A DNA stretch of 40,332 nt from Patescibacteria group bacterium. Lineage in GTDB: Bacteria > Patescibacteriota > Patescibacteriia > Buchananbacterales > SURF-54. The notes beneath the pieces are model-generated. The model was not told the DNA's origin, did no database searches, and was given only the letters and a program-made list of their open reading frames with translations. Shown in pieces: positions 18,327 to 27,199 of this stretch (position 1 is its first letter; the number at the start of each line of letters is the position of its first letter). The position numbers were made by a program, and so were the translations under genes. Where the stretch lies: NCBI GenBank assembly GCA_018818885.1, contig JAHIRB010000032.1:1-40332 (forward strand), read 5' to 3'.

Positions 18327-18929
18327 CTACCCCATTTCCCGATATTTCTTCTTGCCTGATTCCAGGAGCGCATCGTAACTATGATAAGACGTCTTGATTG
18401 CCCAGTCCTTGGCGGTTTTTTTGAACACATCCTTGATATTAGGATTGGCGCCAGCTTGAGCTAGCAAACAGGCAGATGGTTCATTGAGACACACTACTGC
18501 GACTGCAAGTGGAGTGCTAAACAGATTATCCAAAACATCAAGTTTTGCTCCTTTATTTATTAGGAGTTTTATGACCTCTGTTCTGTTTAGCGCTGCGGCG
18601 TAATGAAGCGGGGTCCACCCGCCACTGCTTTGCGCGTTGATATTCGCTCCACGGTTTATCAATACCTTACAGATATCGACAAAACCGTGTTCAGCTGCAT
18701 AATGCAGCGCCGACTTCTCCAAATTATCAACTGTGTTTACGTCTGCATACCTCTTTACGACAACACCGAGCAATTCTTCGCCAGGAAAGTTGTTGTGCTG
18801 TTGCTTGTATTCGATGAACTCGTCCATATCCTGGTTACCAAAATTAGACGTTAAACCCATGATACTGACGATGATAACGACGACTGCCGCCGTAAAAATC
18901 ATACCTGGTGTAATGCGAATAGGTTCCAT
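18327..18929 (-). CDS. Membrane-anchored ankyrin-repeat protein
   Basis: N-terminal TM then ankyrin repeats (KSALHYAAEHGFVDICKVLINRGANINAQSSGGWTPLHYAAALN); GGAGGG SD. Confidence 0.85.
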   Translation of the reverse strand: MEPIRITPGMIFTAAVVVIIVSIMGLTSNFGNQDMDEFIEYKQQHNNFPGEELLGVVVKRYADVNTVDNLEKSALHYAAEHGFVDICKVLINRGANINAQSSGGWTPLHYAAALNRTEVIKLLINKGAKLDVLDNLFSTPLAVAVVCLNEPSACLLAQAGANPNIKDVFKKTAKDWAIKTSYHSYDALLESGKKKYREMG

Positions 18930-18947
18930 TACTTTTCCCTCCATTTC

Positions 18948-19040
18948 CTAGATTGTAGCCAAAGCATAGATTGCTAAAACAATCAACACACCCAGCACGT
19001 GCCGAATGTCGTAGAAAAACTTCTGCCAATTATTATTCAT
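18948..19040 (-). CDS. 30-aa single-TM peptide
   Basis: GGAGGCAAAAAATC-ATG; MNNNWQKFFYDIRHVLGVLIVLAIYALATI*; directly upstream of ankyrin gene 2. Confidence 0.5.
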   Translation of the reverse strand: MNNNWQKFFYDIRHVLGVLIVLAIYALATI

Positions 19041-19050
19041 GATTTTTTGC

Positions 19051-19215
19051 CTCCATTAATCTATAGAGCATGTATTTTGAAGCAACTCAATTATTGAATC
19101 ACCCATTCCAGCTTTTACATAGTCAATAGCTGTTTTCCCATCGTCATCTTGGATATTAATGTGAGTTACTAATCTTCCTCTATCGTTTCGGTGATTTACG
19201 AAGTTTTTAAGAATT
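19051..19215 (-). pseudogene. Ankyrin-repeat gene remnant
   Basis: Minus strand encodes ...ILKNFVNHRNDRGRLVTHINIQDDDGKTAIDYVKAGMGDSIIELLQNTCSID* with in-frame TGA upstream and no start codon. Confidence 0.6.
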
Positions 19216-19252
19216 ATTATTATGGAGCTTCAACTGCTTGAGTTTCTTGAGC

Positions 19253-19447
19253 CTATTTTTCTTCTTTATCTTTTCTTAATTCATATCTATAACTAGCACA
19301 TTGCATAACATGTGGGCAATTATAAAAAACACCAAATCCTCTACAAACTGCGAGATTTATGCAATCTTCTGCAGTATATCTCGGGCAAATTTCTCTATCT
19401 TTAATAAATAGATGACGTTCAATTTCATTTAGAGTTCCAGTTATCAT
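19253..19447 (-). CDS. Small Cys-rich hypothetical protein
   Basis: ACAAGGAGAAGAAAA-ATG; 64 aa with 5 Cys. Confidence 0.5.
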   Translation of the reverse strand: MITGTLNEIERHLFIKDREICPRYTAEDCINLAVCRGFGVFYNCPHVMQCASYRYELRKDKEEK

Positions 19448-19571
19448 TTTTCTTCTCCTTGTTTGGTCTTTTGATCCATTCCTTATTTAACAATTGTAGT
19501 GTGCAATTTTGATACAAAGTGCATTCTTTTTAGCTAAAAATTACGAATTTGTCAACTATTAACCGCTGTCG

Positions 19572-19649
19572 CGTAGGTCGAGTTTCCCCGACTGTGGCGG
19601 ACAGGCATACCCGACACCTGTATTTGACGCTCAAGTATAGAAACTTGAG
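19572..19649. repeat. 78-bp perfect direct repeat, copy 2
   Basis: Identical to 18179-18256. Confidence 0.95.
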
Positions 19650-19664
19650 TTACAGAATGGTGCT

Positions 19665-19730
19665 TGACAAGTTTTTTACTTTCGTTTATTATGTCTATAT
19701 TGGTAGCTTAAAGAGCTACCAGTTTTTTTC
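19665..19730 (+). promoter_or_regulatory. Promoter followed immediately by intrinsic terminator (attenuator-like leader)
   Basis: TTGACA plus AT-rich -10 (TTTATTATG), then TGGTAGCT-TAAAG-AGCTACCA-GTTTTTTT. Confidence 0.6.
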
Positions 19731-19880
19731 GGAGAAATTATGTAATGTAACGAGTAGTGATGAAGTTATGAAGTTAATGTAGTTAATGAAGAACTCTCAT
19801 TAACTACATCTCTCCATTAACTCTCGTTAACTGACCGTAACTTCCCTTAACCTAACTCACACGGCCACAGGAGAATTATA

Positions 19881-20258
19881 ATGTCTAAAAGATTTCTTGA
19901 CCTTCGAATATGGCAAGAAGGTTATGACCTTTTACTTAAAATTTACGAAATAACAACTCACTTTCCTAATCATGAAAAGTATTCTCTTACCAGCCAAATA
20001 ACAAGATCTGCCAATTCAGTGATCGCTAATATTGCTGAAAGTCATGGAAGATATTACTTTGCTGATAAAATTAGAGTGCTTTATCTTGCAAGAGCTGAAC
20101 TTGAAGAAACCCAAAGTCATTTAAGAGTTGCGTACGGTTTAAACTATATTAATAAAGAAAAATACAATCAATTATTTAATAGATATGATGGATTACGTAT
20201 TGGAATAAATATGTATATACATTCGCTACGAATAAGTAAAATGTCGAAACTACATTAA
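19881..20258 (+). CDS. Four-helix-bundle protein (23S rRNA IVP/S23 family)
   Basis: LRIWQEGYDLLLKIYEITTHFPNHEKYSLTSQITRSANSVIANIAES; ACAGGAGAATTATA-ATG. Confidence 0.88.
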   Translation: MSKRFLDLRIWQEGYDLLLKIYEITTHFPNHEKYSLTSQITRSANSVIANIAESHGRYYFADKIRVLYLARAELEETQSHLRVAYGLNYINKEKYNQLFNRYDGLRIGINMYIHSLRISKMSKLH

Positions 20259-20315
20259 CTCCATCACTCCATTAACTTAATTATCTACACTTAACTTCAC
20301 TAACCAAGCAAACAT

Positions 20316-21725
20316 ATGTCCGAAACCCAAGTGCTCGAAGCCATTAAACAAATCTGCGACGAAAAAGGCATTGCTGTTGATTCTGTATTCGAAACAATCG
20401 AAGCAGCATTAGCAGCCGCTTACCGTAAAGATTATGGTAACAAAATGCAAAACATTAAAGTTGAATTCGATAGAAAATCAACTGATTTTAAGGTGTTCGA
20501 CGAAAAAGAAGTAGTGGAAGATCAACCAGAAGAAGTGCTAGAAGAGATTGAAAAAGAGGAAAAGACTGAAAAAGACAAAAAAGATAATACTGTTAATAAG
20601 GATTCTGGGGAAGACAGTGAAGGTGTTGAAGAAAAAACAAAATTCAATCCAAAAACTCAAATTCAAATCTCTGATTCTAAAGAATTAAAAAAAGGCGCCA
20701 AGATCGGTGACATTATAAAAACCGAATTAAAAGTACCCGGCGATTTTGGCCGTATGGCAGCACAAACCGCCAAGCAAGTTATCACACAAAAAATCCGAGA
20801 AGCAGAACGCGACACCCTTTATACTGAATACAAACAAAAAGAAGGCGAAATCATAATGGCCACTGTTCAACGAAGAGAAGGACGTGTTGTTTTAATTGAT
20901 CTAGGACGGTTAACAGCTATTATGCCTTCGGAAGAACAAATCGATAGAGAGCGATACAACCCCGGCGATCACGTAAAAGTTTATATACTTTCTGTTACTC
21001 AAACTACCAAAGGTCCAGAAATAATTGTTTCGCGCTCTCACCCAAATATTGTTTCTAAACTTTTTGAACTAGAAATTCCAGAAATCGCAGCTGGCACAGT
21101 AGAAATAAAAGGCATCTCTCGAGAATCTGGTGCACGATCTAAGGTAGCAGTTTTTACCGACCAAGAGAGTATCGACCCAATTGGATCTTGCATTGGTCAA
21201 CGTGGCGCTAGAGTACATACAATTATTTCCGAACTTAAAGGTGAAAAAATTGATATAATTCTGTATGATGAAGATCCAACAGTTTTTATTAAAAATGCTC
21301 TTTCACCAGCTAAAATTTTAGAAATAAAAACTAACGAAAAAACCAAAGAAGCTTTGGCAACAGTTGCAGAAGATCAACTTTCTTTAGCTATTGGCAAAGC
21401 AGGCCAAAATGTACGGCTGGCAGCAAAACTAACTGGCTGGAAAATTGATATTGTTTCAGATAAAGGAGAAAAAGTTACAGCTGAAAGTGATATCAAAAAC
21501 GAAACTGTAGACGAAAAGCCAGAAAAGAATACAGAAAAAGACAAAAAAGTTGATATGGTTAATACAGTTGATATAGGACAGAAAGAAAAGAAAGAAAAAC
21601 CAGCAGAAAAAAAAGAAACTAAAGAAAAAGATAAAGAAGAAAAAAAAGAAAAGAAGACAATAAAAAAATCTGAAAAGAAAAAAGACAAAGATGATAAAAA
21701 AGAAAAAGACGAAAAAAAGAAATGA
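20316..21725 (+). CDS. nusA: Transcription termination/antitermination factor NusA
   Basis: NusA N-domain, S1 region, KH motifs (DPIGSCIGQRGARVHTI; AIGKAGQNVRLAAKLTGWKIDI), K/E-rich tail. Confidence 0.93.
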   Translation: MSETQVLEAIKQICDEKGIAVDSVFETIEAALAAAYRKDYGNKMQNIKVEFDRKSTDFKVFDEKEVVEDQPEEVLEEIEKEEKTEKDKKDNTVNKDSGEDSEGVEEKTKFNPKTQIQISDSKELKKGAKIGDIIKTELKVPGDFGRMAAQTAKQVITQKIREAERDTLYTEYKQKEGEIIMATVQRREGRVVLIDLGRLTAIMPSEEQIDRERYNPGDHVKVYILSVTQTTKGPEIIVSRSHPNIVSKLFELEIPEIAAGTVEIKGISRESGARSKVAVFTDQESIDPIGSCIGQRGARVHTIISELKGEKIDIILYDEDPTVFIKNALSPAKILEIKTNEKTKEALATVAEDQLSLAIGKAGQNVRLAAKLTGWKIDIVSDKGEKVTAESDIKNETVDEKPEKNTEKDKKVDMVNTVDIGQKEKKEKPAEKKETKEKDKEEKKEKKTIKKSEKKKDKDDKKEKDEKKK

Positions 21726-21736
21726 TTCTCCCCCAT

Positions 21737-21867
21737 TTGTCATTTCGACCGATGTTTTGTTTATTTCAAGCGAGCGGAGAAATCTCACACCAAACGTATA
21801 TTGTATAGTATGAGATCCTTCCCCCGTACAAACACTTTTGGCGTTCTACGGGGTCAAGATGACAAAT
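21737..21867 (+). repeat. Dispersed palindromic element, copy B
   Basis: TTTGTCATTTCGACCG...AGAAATCT...GAGATCCTTC...GGGGTCAAGATGACAAA; aligns with reverse complement of 771-872. Confidence 0.6.
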
Positions 21868-21899
21868 AGAATAAACATAATAACTAATAACACAAAACT

Positions 21900-23870
21900 A
21901 TGCCCTTAGAATTCTGGTCTATAATTATTGCGGTTTTAGGACTAGCATATGCAGGCTACTTAGCATACACCATTAAAAAACAACCAGTGGTTGACGAAAA
22001 AGCAAAAGAAATCGCCAAATACATTCACGATGGTTCAATGGCATTTTTGAATAAAGAGTATAAGATCCTCTTTATTTTTGTTGTTATAATAGCAATTTTG
22101 ATTGGAATATTTTTGAGTCCAAAAACCGCTATTGTCTTTATAGCCGGTGCAATCTTTTCTGTCATTGCTGGCAACATTGGCATGCGCATTGCTACCATGG
22201 CAAATGTTAGAACTGCCGAGGCTGTAAAAAAAGATTTGTTTGCTGGCTTACGCGTTGCTTTTTCTTCTGGATCTGTAATGGGACTTTCTGTTGTTTCGTT
22301 AGGACTACTTGGTGTTTCTTTAGCTTATATTATATTTAAAGACCCTCAAATTATATACGGCTTTGGTTTTGGAGCAAGTTCTGTTGCTTTATTTGCCAGA
22401 GTGGGAGGCGGAATTTACACCAAGGCTGCCGATGTTGGAGCTGACTTAGTTGGAAAAGTAGAAGCCGGTATTCCAGAAGACGACCCAAGAAACCCAGCTA
22501 CTATTGCAGATAATGTTGGTGATAATGTTGGTGATGTTGCAGGCATGGGTGCAGATTTATTTGAAAGTTATGTTGATTCAATTATTGCTGCCATGGCATT
22601 AGGACTTTTGGGTAAGTTGACCTTTGGTGAAAACGCAGTACTACTACCAATGCTTTTAGCAGCTACTGGAATTATTGCTGCACTACTTGGAAACTTTGTT
22701 GTAAGGGCAATGAAAAAAGGAAAACCTCACAAAATTTTAAATTATGGTATTTGGTCTTCTGCCATTATTATGGCACTAGCTGCGTATCCATTGATTAACT
22801 ATATTATTCCAAACAATACTGGAGTTTATTGGGCACTTTTAACTGGTCTTGTTTCTGGAATTGTAATTGGTATGGCTACTGAATATTTTACTTCGGACGC
22901 CAACAAACCAACTCAAGCAGTTTCGAATGCCTCAAAAACAGGGGCAGCTACAAATATTATTGCTGGTCTTGCCTTGGGCATGATTAGTACCTGGGTGCCT
23001 GTAGCAGCTGTTTGTGTTGCTATATTTTTATCTTTTAAATTTGCTGGACTATTTGGAATTGCCATAGCTTCTGTTGGAATGCTTTCTACTCTAGGCATAA
23101 CTTTGGCTACAGATACTTACGGTCCAGTTGCAGATAATGCTGCGGGTATTGCAGAAATGGCAGGCATGGGGCAAGAAACAAGAGAGCGTGCAGAAGAACT
23201 AGATGCAGTCGGCAACACAACTGCTGCCATTGGAAAAGGTTTTGCCATTGGTTCTGCTGCATTAACTGCTTTAGTTTTAATGGTTTCGTTTGGGCAAGCC
23301 GTAAATTTGAATACTGTAAACTTGTTAAGCTCTAATGTTTTAATAGGATTATTTATTGGGGGACTACTACCATGTATTTTTTCTGCTATGACAATGAAAT
23401 CTGTAGGTAAAGCAGCTATGCAAATGGTAGAAGAAGTAAGAAGACAATTTAAAGAAATCCCTGGCATTATGGAAGGCACAGCAAAGCCAGATTATAAAAA
23501 ATGTGTTGATATCTCTACAGCTGCAGCTTTGCAACAAATGATACTGCCAGGAATTATCGCAGTTGCCGCACCAGTGCTTGTTGGATTTATACTAGGAACA
23601 GAAAGTTTAGTTGGACTGTTAGCTGGTTCGCTAGTAACTGGATTTTTGTTAGCAGTAATTATGGCTAACGCCGGTGGTGCCTGGGACAATGCAAAAAAAT
23701 ATATTGAAAAAGGTAATTTAGGTGGTAAGGGATCAGACCCACACAAAGCAGCTGTAGTTGGTGATACTGTTGGCGATCCGTTTAAAGATACTTCCGGACC
23801 AGCTTTAAATATTTTAATTAAGTTAATGGCAATAGTTTCGCTGGTAATTGCTCCATTATTAATACTATAA
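21900..23870 (+). CDS. hppA: Membrane-bound ion-translocating pyrophosphatase
   Basis: [67 protein letters not shown] resembles the K+-dependent signature. Confidence 0.96.
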   Translation: MPLEFWSIIIAVLGLAYAGYLAYTIKKQPVVDEKAKEIAKYIHDGSMAFLNKEYKILFIFVVIIAILIGIFLSPKTAIVFIAGAIFSVIAGNIGMRIATMANVRTAEAVKKDLFAGLRVAFSSGSVMGLSVVSLGLLGVSLAYIIFKDPQIIYGFGFGASSVALFARVGGGIYTKAADVGADLVGKVEAGIPEDDPRNPATIADNVGDNVGDVAGMGADLFESYVDSIIAAMALGLLGKLTFGENAVLLPMLLAATGIIAALLGNFVVRAMKKGKPHKILNYGIWSSAIIMALAAYPLINYIIPNNTGVYWALLTGLVSGIVIGMATEYFTSDANKPTQAVSNASKTGAATNIIAGLALGMISTWVPVAAVCVAIFLSFKFAGLFGIAIASVGMLSTLGITLATDTYGPVADNAAGIAEMAGMGQETRERAEELDAVGNTTAAIGKGFAIGSAALTALVLMVSFGQAVNLNTVNLLSSNVLIGLFIGGLLPCIFSAMTMKSVGKAAMQMVEEVRRQFKEIPGIMEGTAKPDYKKCVDISTAAALQQMILPGIIAVAAPVLVGFILGTESLVGLLAGSLVTGFLLAVIMANAGGAWDNAKKYIEKGNLGGKGSDPHKAAVVGDTVGDPFKDTSGPALNILIKLMAIVSLVIAPLLIL

Positions 23871-23892
23871 ATTAACAATTAACTTTAAATTT

Positions 23893-24183
23893 ATGGAAAC
23901 TGAACCACATCTATCTGAGGAAGATTTGGCTACTGAAAAAGTCGAATTAACAGGTAATGCAAAATTTGAAAGTGTAGCTTATTCTATTAGCCAAGAAGGG
24001 GAAGAATATGTCATAAGACGTGACCTCAACCTTCTTCCAGGAGTAGAAGAAAACGATGCAACAAAAGAACGGGAAGAACTATTAGACAACCTGCCAACCT
24101 TGCCACTTGATAGAACTAACCATCCATCTTTAAAAGCAGCTAAAAAAGCTCTAGAAGAAATCATTGCAGAGCATGATTACTAA
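23893..24183 (+). CDS. Hypothetical protein
   Basis: 96-aa acidic ORF, downstream of hppA. Confidence 0.5.
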   Translation: METEPHLSEEDLATEKVELTGNAKFESVAYSISQEGEEYVIRRDLNLLPGVEENDATKEREELLDNLPTLPLDRTNHPSLKAAKKALEEIIAEHDY

Positions 24184-24211
24184 ACGATAACAATATTAAA
24201 CAATATAATTT

Positions 24212-24361
24212 ATGCAAGAAGAAAAAATTAAACCAGAAGATTTAGATGAAACAGCACGAGAAGCCATGAATCCAGAAAAAGAAGAACAAGGTGCAGAATT
24301 TGATTTAACTCAACAAGAGGATGAAGAAGAAAAAAGTGTAGAAGATAAAGAAACATTATAA
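24212..24361 (+). CDS. Small acidic hypothetical protein
   Basis: MQEEKIKPEDLDETAREAMNPEKEEQGAEFDLTQQEDEEEKSVEDKETL*, followed by a terminator. Confidence 0.5.
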   Translation: MQEEKIKPEDLDETAREAMNPEKEEQGAEFDLTQQEDEEEKSVEDKETL

Positions 24362-24380
24362 TAATTTACACAAACATAAT

Positions 24381-24408
24381 ACCCTCGCTAAACGGCGGGG
24401 GTTTTTGT
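24381..24408 (+). terminator. Terminator
   Basis: CCCTCGC-TAAACG-GCGGGGG-TTTTTG. Confidence 0.65.
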
Positions 24409-24420
24409 ATAAAAGAAAAA

Positions 24421-25642
24421 GCTCCAACAACGGTGCATACCTGCAGACATCTCTGCTAAGTAGCGGTGTTGTTGGGTTACCGTTTCATTTTGAGTTGGTA
24501 TTTTTGGATAATTTCAGACATTGATGTCTGTTTTTTGATTGTCATTTCTAGAGAACATTTGTGGTTTAACTTTTTGAATTTGCCTTCGCAACCAGTGAAT
24601 GGCTTGATTCTCCTTCTAATCAAATAAGCGTTAAGCCATCTCTCGGCCGAAGCAAAAGACTTGAATCCCTTGATACTCTTAAGCCTGGCATTTAGATGAG
24701 AATTAAACAGTTCAATTAAATTAATGTCATTAGGACAATTAGGTATCTTCTTGTAGATAAAAAGGTTTTGCCTTCTTTTCCAAATATCCATGATAATTGT
24801 TTGCCTAACAACATCTTTTCTGGCACTACCAACAATAAAATCTCTCAGCACAACTGAGAGTTTTTTAGATTCTTCATTTTTATCGAACAAACGTCTTTTT
24901 AGATCCTCAAAGAATCTTAAATGATGATTTGAGGTTCTTACTTCTAATTTTTGTCTAATGTTTTCTAAATAATGAGTATGGCAAAGTTGTATCTTAGCCT
25001 TAGGATAATGATAATTTAAGGCTGGTTTTAGCGAAAAAAGTACATCATCACAAACAACTATCCTTAGGGGGTAATTAATTGTCTTAATCAATCTAAAAAA
25101 CCTTCTAAAAGCTTCAGCGCTTTCAGAAGGGGCTAAAACTCCTACTGGTATGTCATGAGTCAAATAATCAATACCATAAATAAATGGTATCTTTTTTTCA
25201 TAGCCTTTGACTTTAACGAATTTGCCATCAACGACTAAAATGCCACAAAATCTATTACAATTTTTAAGAGTAAGGTAAGTGTTATCTGGCAAGTTATCCA
25301 TTTCTTTTCTTACTCTTCTGTACGTCTGGGCATTTGATAGATTATGTTCAAAAGCTAAATCACGGATTGGTATGCCATCGATATGAGGAATCCAAAAAAC
25401 AGGCTCCTTACGCCTGTGATCAATTGAGAAACAATGTCGGCAATTTTTGCAAAAATATCTTTTTCTGCCTTTTTGACTGCCCCACTTAATAGTTTTTTCA
25501 CTCTTACATTTTTTACAATGTGGATTACGTTTTTTTTGTCATTTTATTCAAATTAACTAGTTAAAGTATTAAATTAGATCTAAGATTAGCATAGAAATCA
25601 AGGTTTAACCAACTCAAAATGAAACGGTATCTGTTGTTGGAG
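24421..25642 (-). mobile_element. Insertion sequence with long imperfect terminal inverted repeats
   Basis: GCTCCAACAAC at 24421 and GTTGTTGGAGC near 25642; ACCGTTTCATTTTGAGTTGGT near the left end is repeated inverted at 25605-25626. Confidence 0.7.
24477..25542 (-). CDS. DDE/MULE-type transposase, N-terminus out of frame with its ATG at an A8 run
   Basis: Main frame continues upstream of 25301: KRNPHCKKCKSEKTIKWGSQKGRKRYFCKNCRHCFSIDHRRKEPVFWIPHIDG; ATG 25542-25540 reads MTKKT* unless one A is skipped. Confidence 0.75.
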
Positions 25643-25647
25643 CTTGA

Positions 25648-25884
25648 CTATGAATCGATGGAGTTGTCCGAACGTCGGACACTTTGTAATTTCGGCCGCA
25701 TTCGCACGATCGGGTTTTCCCACATCAGGGGATCGACCTTATATGAGGCCGGACCGATTTCCTTGCCTGGGATATCATTTATGCCCGGGCTACCCCAGAC
25801 ACCATGGCGTGCGGCGCTTAACGGCTCGTAGGCGACGATTACCTCGCCTGCGCGATCATCTGGGTCTCTTTGTTGGGAGGCCAT
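25648..25884 (-). CDS. Hypothetical protein
   Basis: 78 aa, GGGGAGGTAGGCGAAGAAG-ATG; GC-rich relative to surroundings. Confidence 0.5.
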   Translation of the reverse strand: MASQQRDPDDRAGEVIVAYEPLSAARHGVWGSPGINDIPGKEIGPASYKVDPLMWENPIVRMRPKLQSVRRSDNSIDS

Positions 25885-26090
25885 CTTCTTCGCCTACCTC
25901 CCCGGCTTACCCAGATGTATTTGTCCCGAAAACCTCGGAACAACCCCATCGAAATCAATGTTCAAAAACATATATAAAACACTAGCATATCAATTAAATA
26001 ATGTCAAGCAACCTGATATAACACCTGATATAAAAAAGAAGTGCCGGCATAGTGACAGTCAATCGTTGGATAAACTAACTCCGATTGTAG

Positions 26091-26342
26091 TCAACTAATG
26101 CCGGCCAGGCTTTTGAGATTTCTCTTTTCTGAAAAATTCCCTCCATTCGAGGTTCGTCGTGCTGTGTCTTTGCGCTCTCCATCGCTTCGTACTGTATTGT
26201 TAATACGGCCGTGCACGGTCTTGATAGCGTCGAATGGACGCATCCCAATTACGATGTTGAGTCGCGTGACTGTTTCAGAAATGATAATCTCAATTACCCT
26301 AGGAAGTGGCTGGTTTGGTCTAGACAAATCCTTTTCCAGCAT
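26091..26342 (-). CDS. Hypothetical protein
   Basis: 83 aa; followed on minus strand by GCCGGCAT/ATGCCGGC hairpin and T run. Confidence 0.4.
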   Translation of the reverse strand: MLEKDLSRPNQPLPRVIEIIISETVTRLNIVIGMRPFDAIKTVHGRINNTVRSDGERKDTARRTSNGGNFSEKRNLKSLAGIS

Positions 26343-26652
26343 TTTATATCAAACTTAAAAAAATGTCAAGTCTTCATTAATTAGAAATAAAATATAGGCG
26401 ACGCACCGGAGAGACACGCCGCCCGAGGAAAGTGAAGATATGAAGAGAAGTATGGATAAAGTGATAGTGATCATGTCACGCTGGACAACACACATTTAAA
26501 GTGCTCACCATTTACCCCATAAACCTTCATATTTCAAAAATAATCATATGCCAAAATTATAATAATGTCAAGAGTAATAATAAGTTTCTTTTCAAAATAA
26601 CATTTGAATGTTAAAATTATGATAGATTAATTTATCTAAAACAAATAAAAAT

Positions 26653-27045
26653 ATGAAAACAAAATCAGCCATTTTTATCGATGACGAACCACTCATTTTA
26701 GAAATCTATAAAAAGGAATTCGAAAAACACGGTTACAAAGTCTATACTACAACCAAGGCTGCAAAGGGCTTAGAGTTGATAAAAAAGCATCAACCAAATA
26801 TCGCTTTTATCGATATTATCATGCCTACAATGGACGGCTTTTCTTTACTAAAAAGAATCAACTCAAACCCAAAATTACAATCAACTGCTTTGATTGTTTT
26901 AACTAATATTGATTCCCCAGACGCACGTAGAAAATGCTCGCAACTAGGTTGCGTTTACTTTTTAGTAAAACCACTTCACGAACCAAAAGACGTAGTAAAA
27001 CTGGCCAATCAAGTTATAGCCGCACAAAAAACTGTAAAAAAGTAG
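26653..27045 (+). CDS. Response regulator receiver (CheY-like)
   Basis: FIDDEP, IAFIDIIMPTMDGF, VLTN, LVKP. Confidence 0.92.
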   Translation: MKTKSAIFIDDEPLILEIYKKEFEKHGYKVYTTTKAAKGLELIKKHQPNIAFIDIIMPTMDGFSLLKRINSNPKLQSTALIVLTNIDSPDARRKCSQLGCVYFLVKPLHEPKDVVKLANQVIAAQKTVKK

Positions 27046-27199
27046 AGTTGACTTAGTACCATTACTTTGATAGACTAATTAAGTCTTTTTTTTATTTGAG
27101 TTAATTTAGTGATTGTAGTTATTGTAGAGATTATAGTTAACTTTATTTTCTCAAATAACTCTAATCTCTTTAATCAACTATATTTAACTATACTTCCCC

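Noticed and set aside
21374-21788. Antisense ORFs opposite nusA
   Set aside because: F/S-rich translations are the complement of the K/E-rich NusA tail; no independent start signals.
22913-23878. Antisense ORFs opposite hppA
   Set aside because: Open only because of hppA codon composition; the sense strand encodes a clear pyrophosphatase.
26441-26500. 19-aa ORF MKRSMDKVIVIMSRWTTHI with GAGGAAAG upstream
   Set aside because: Too short and unsupported; could be a leader peptide but nothing confirms it.
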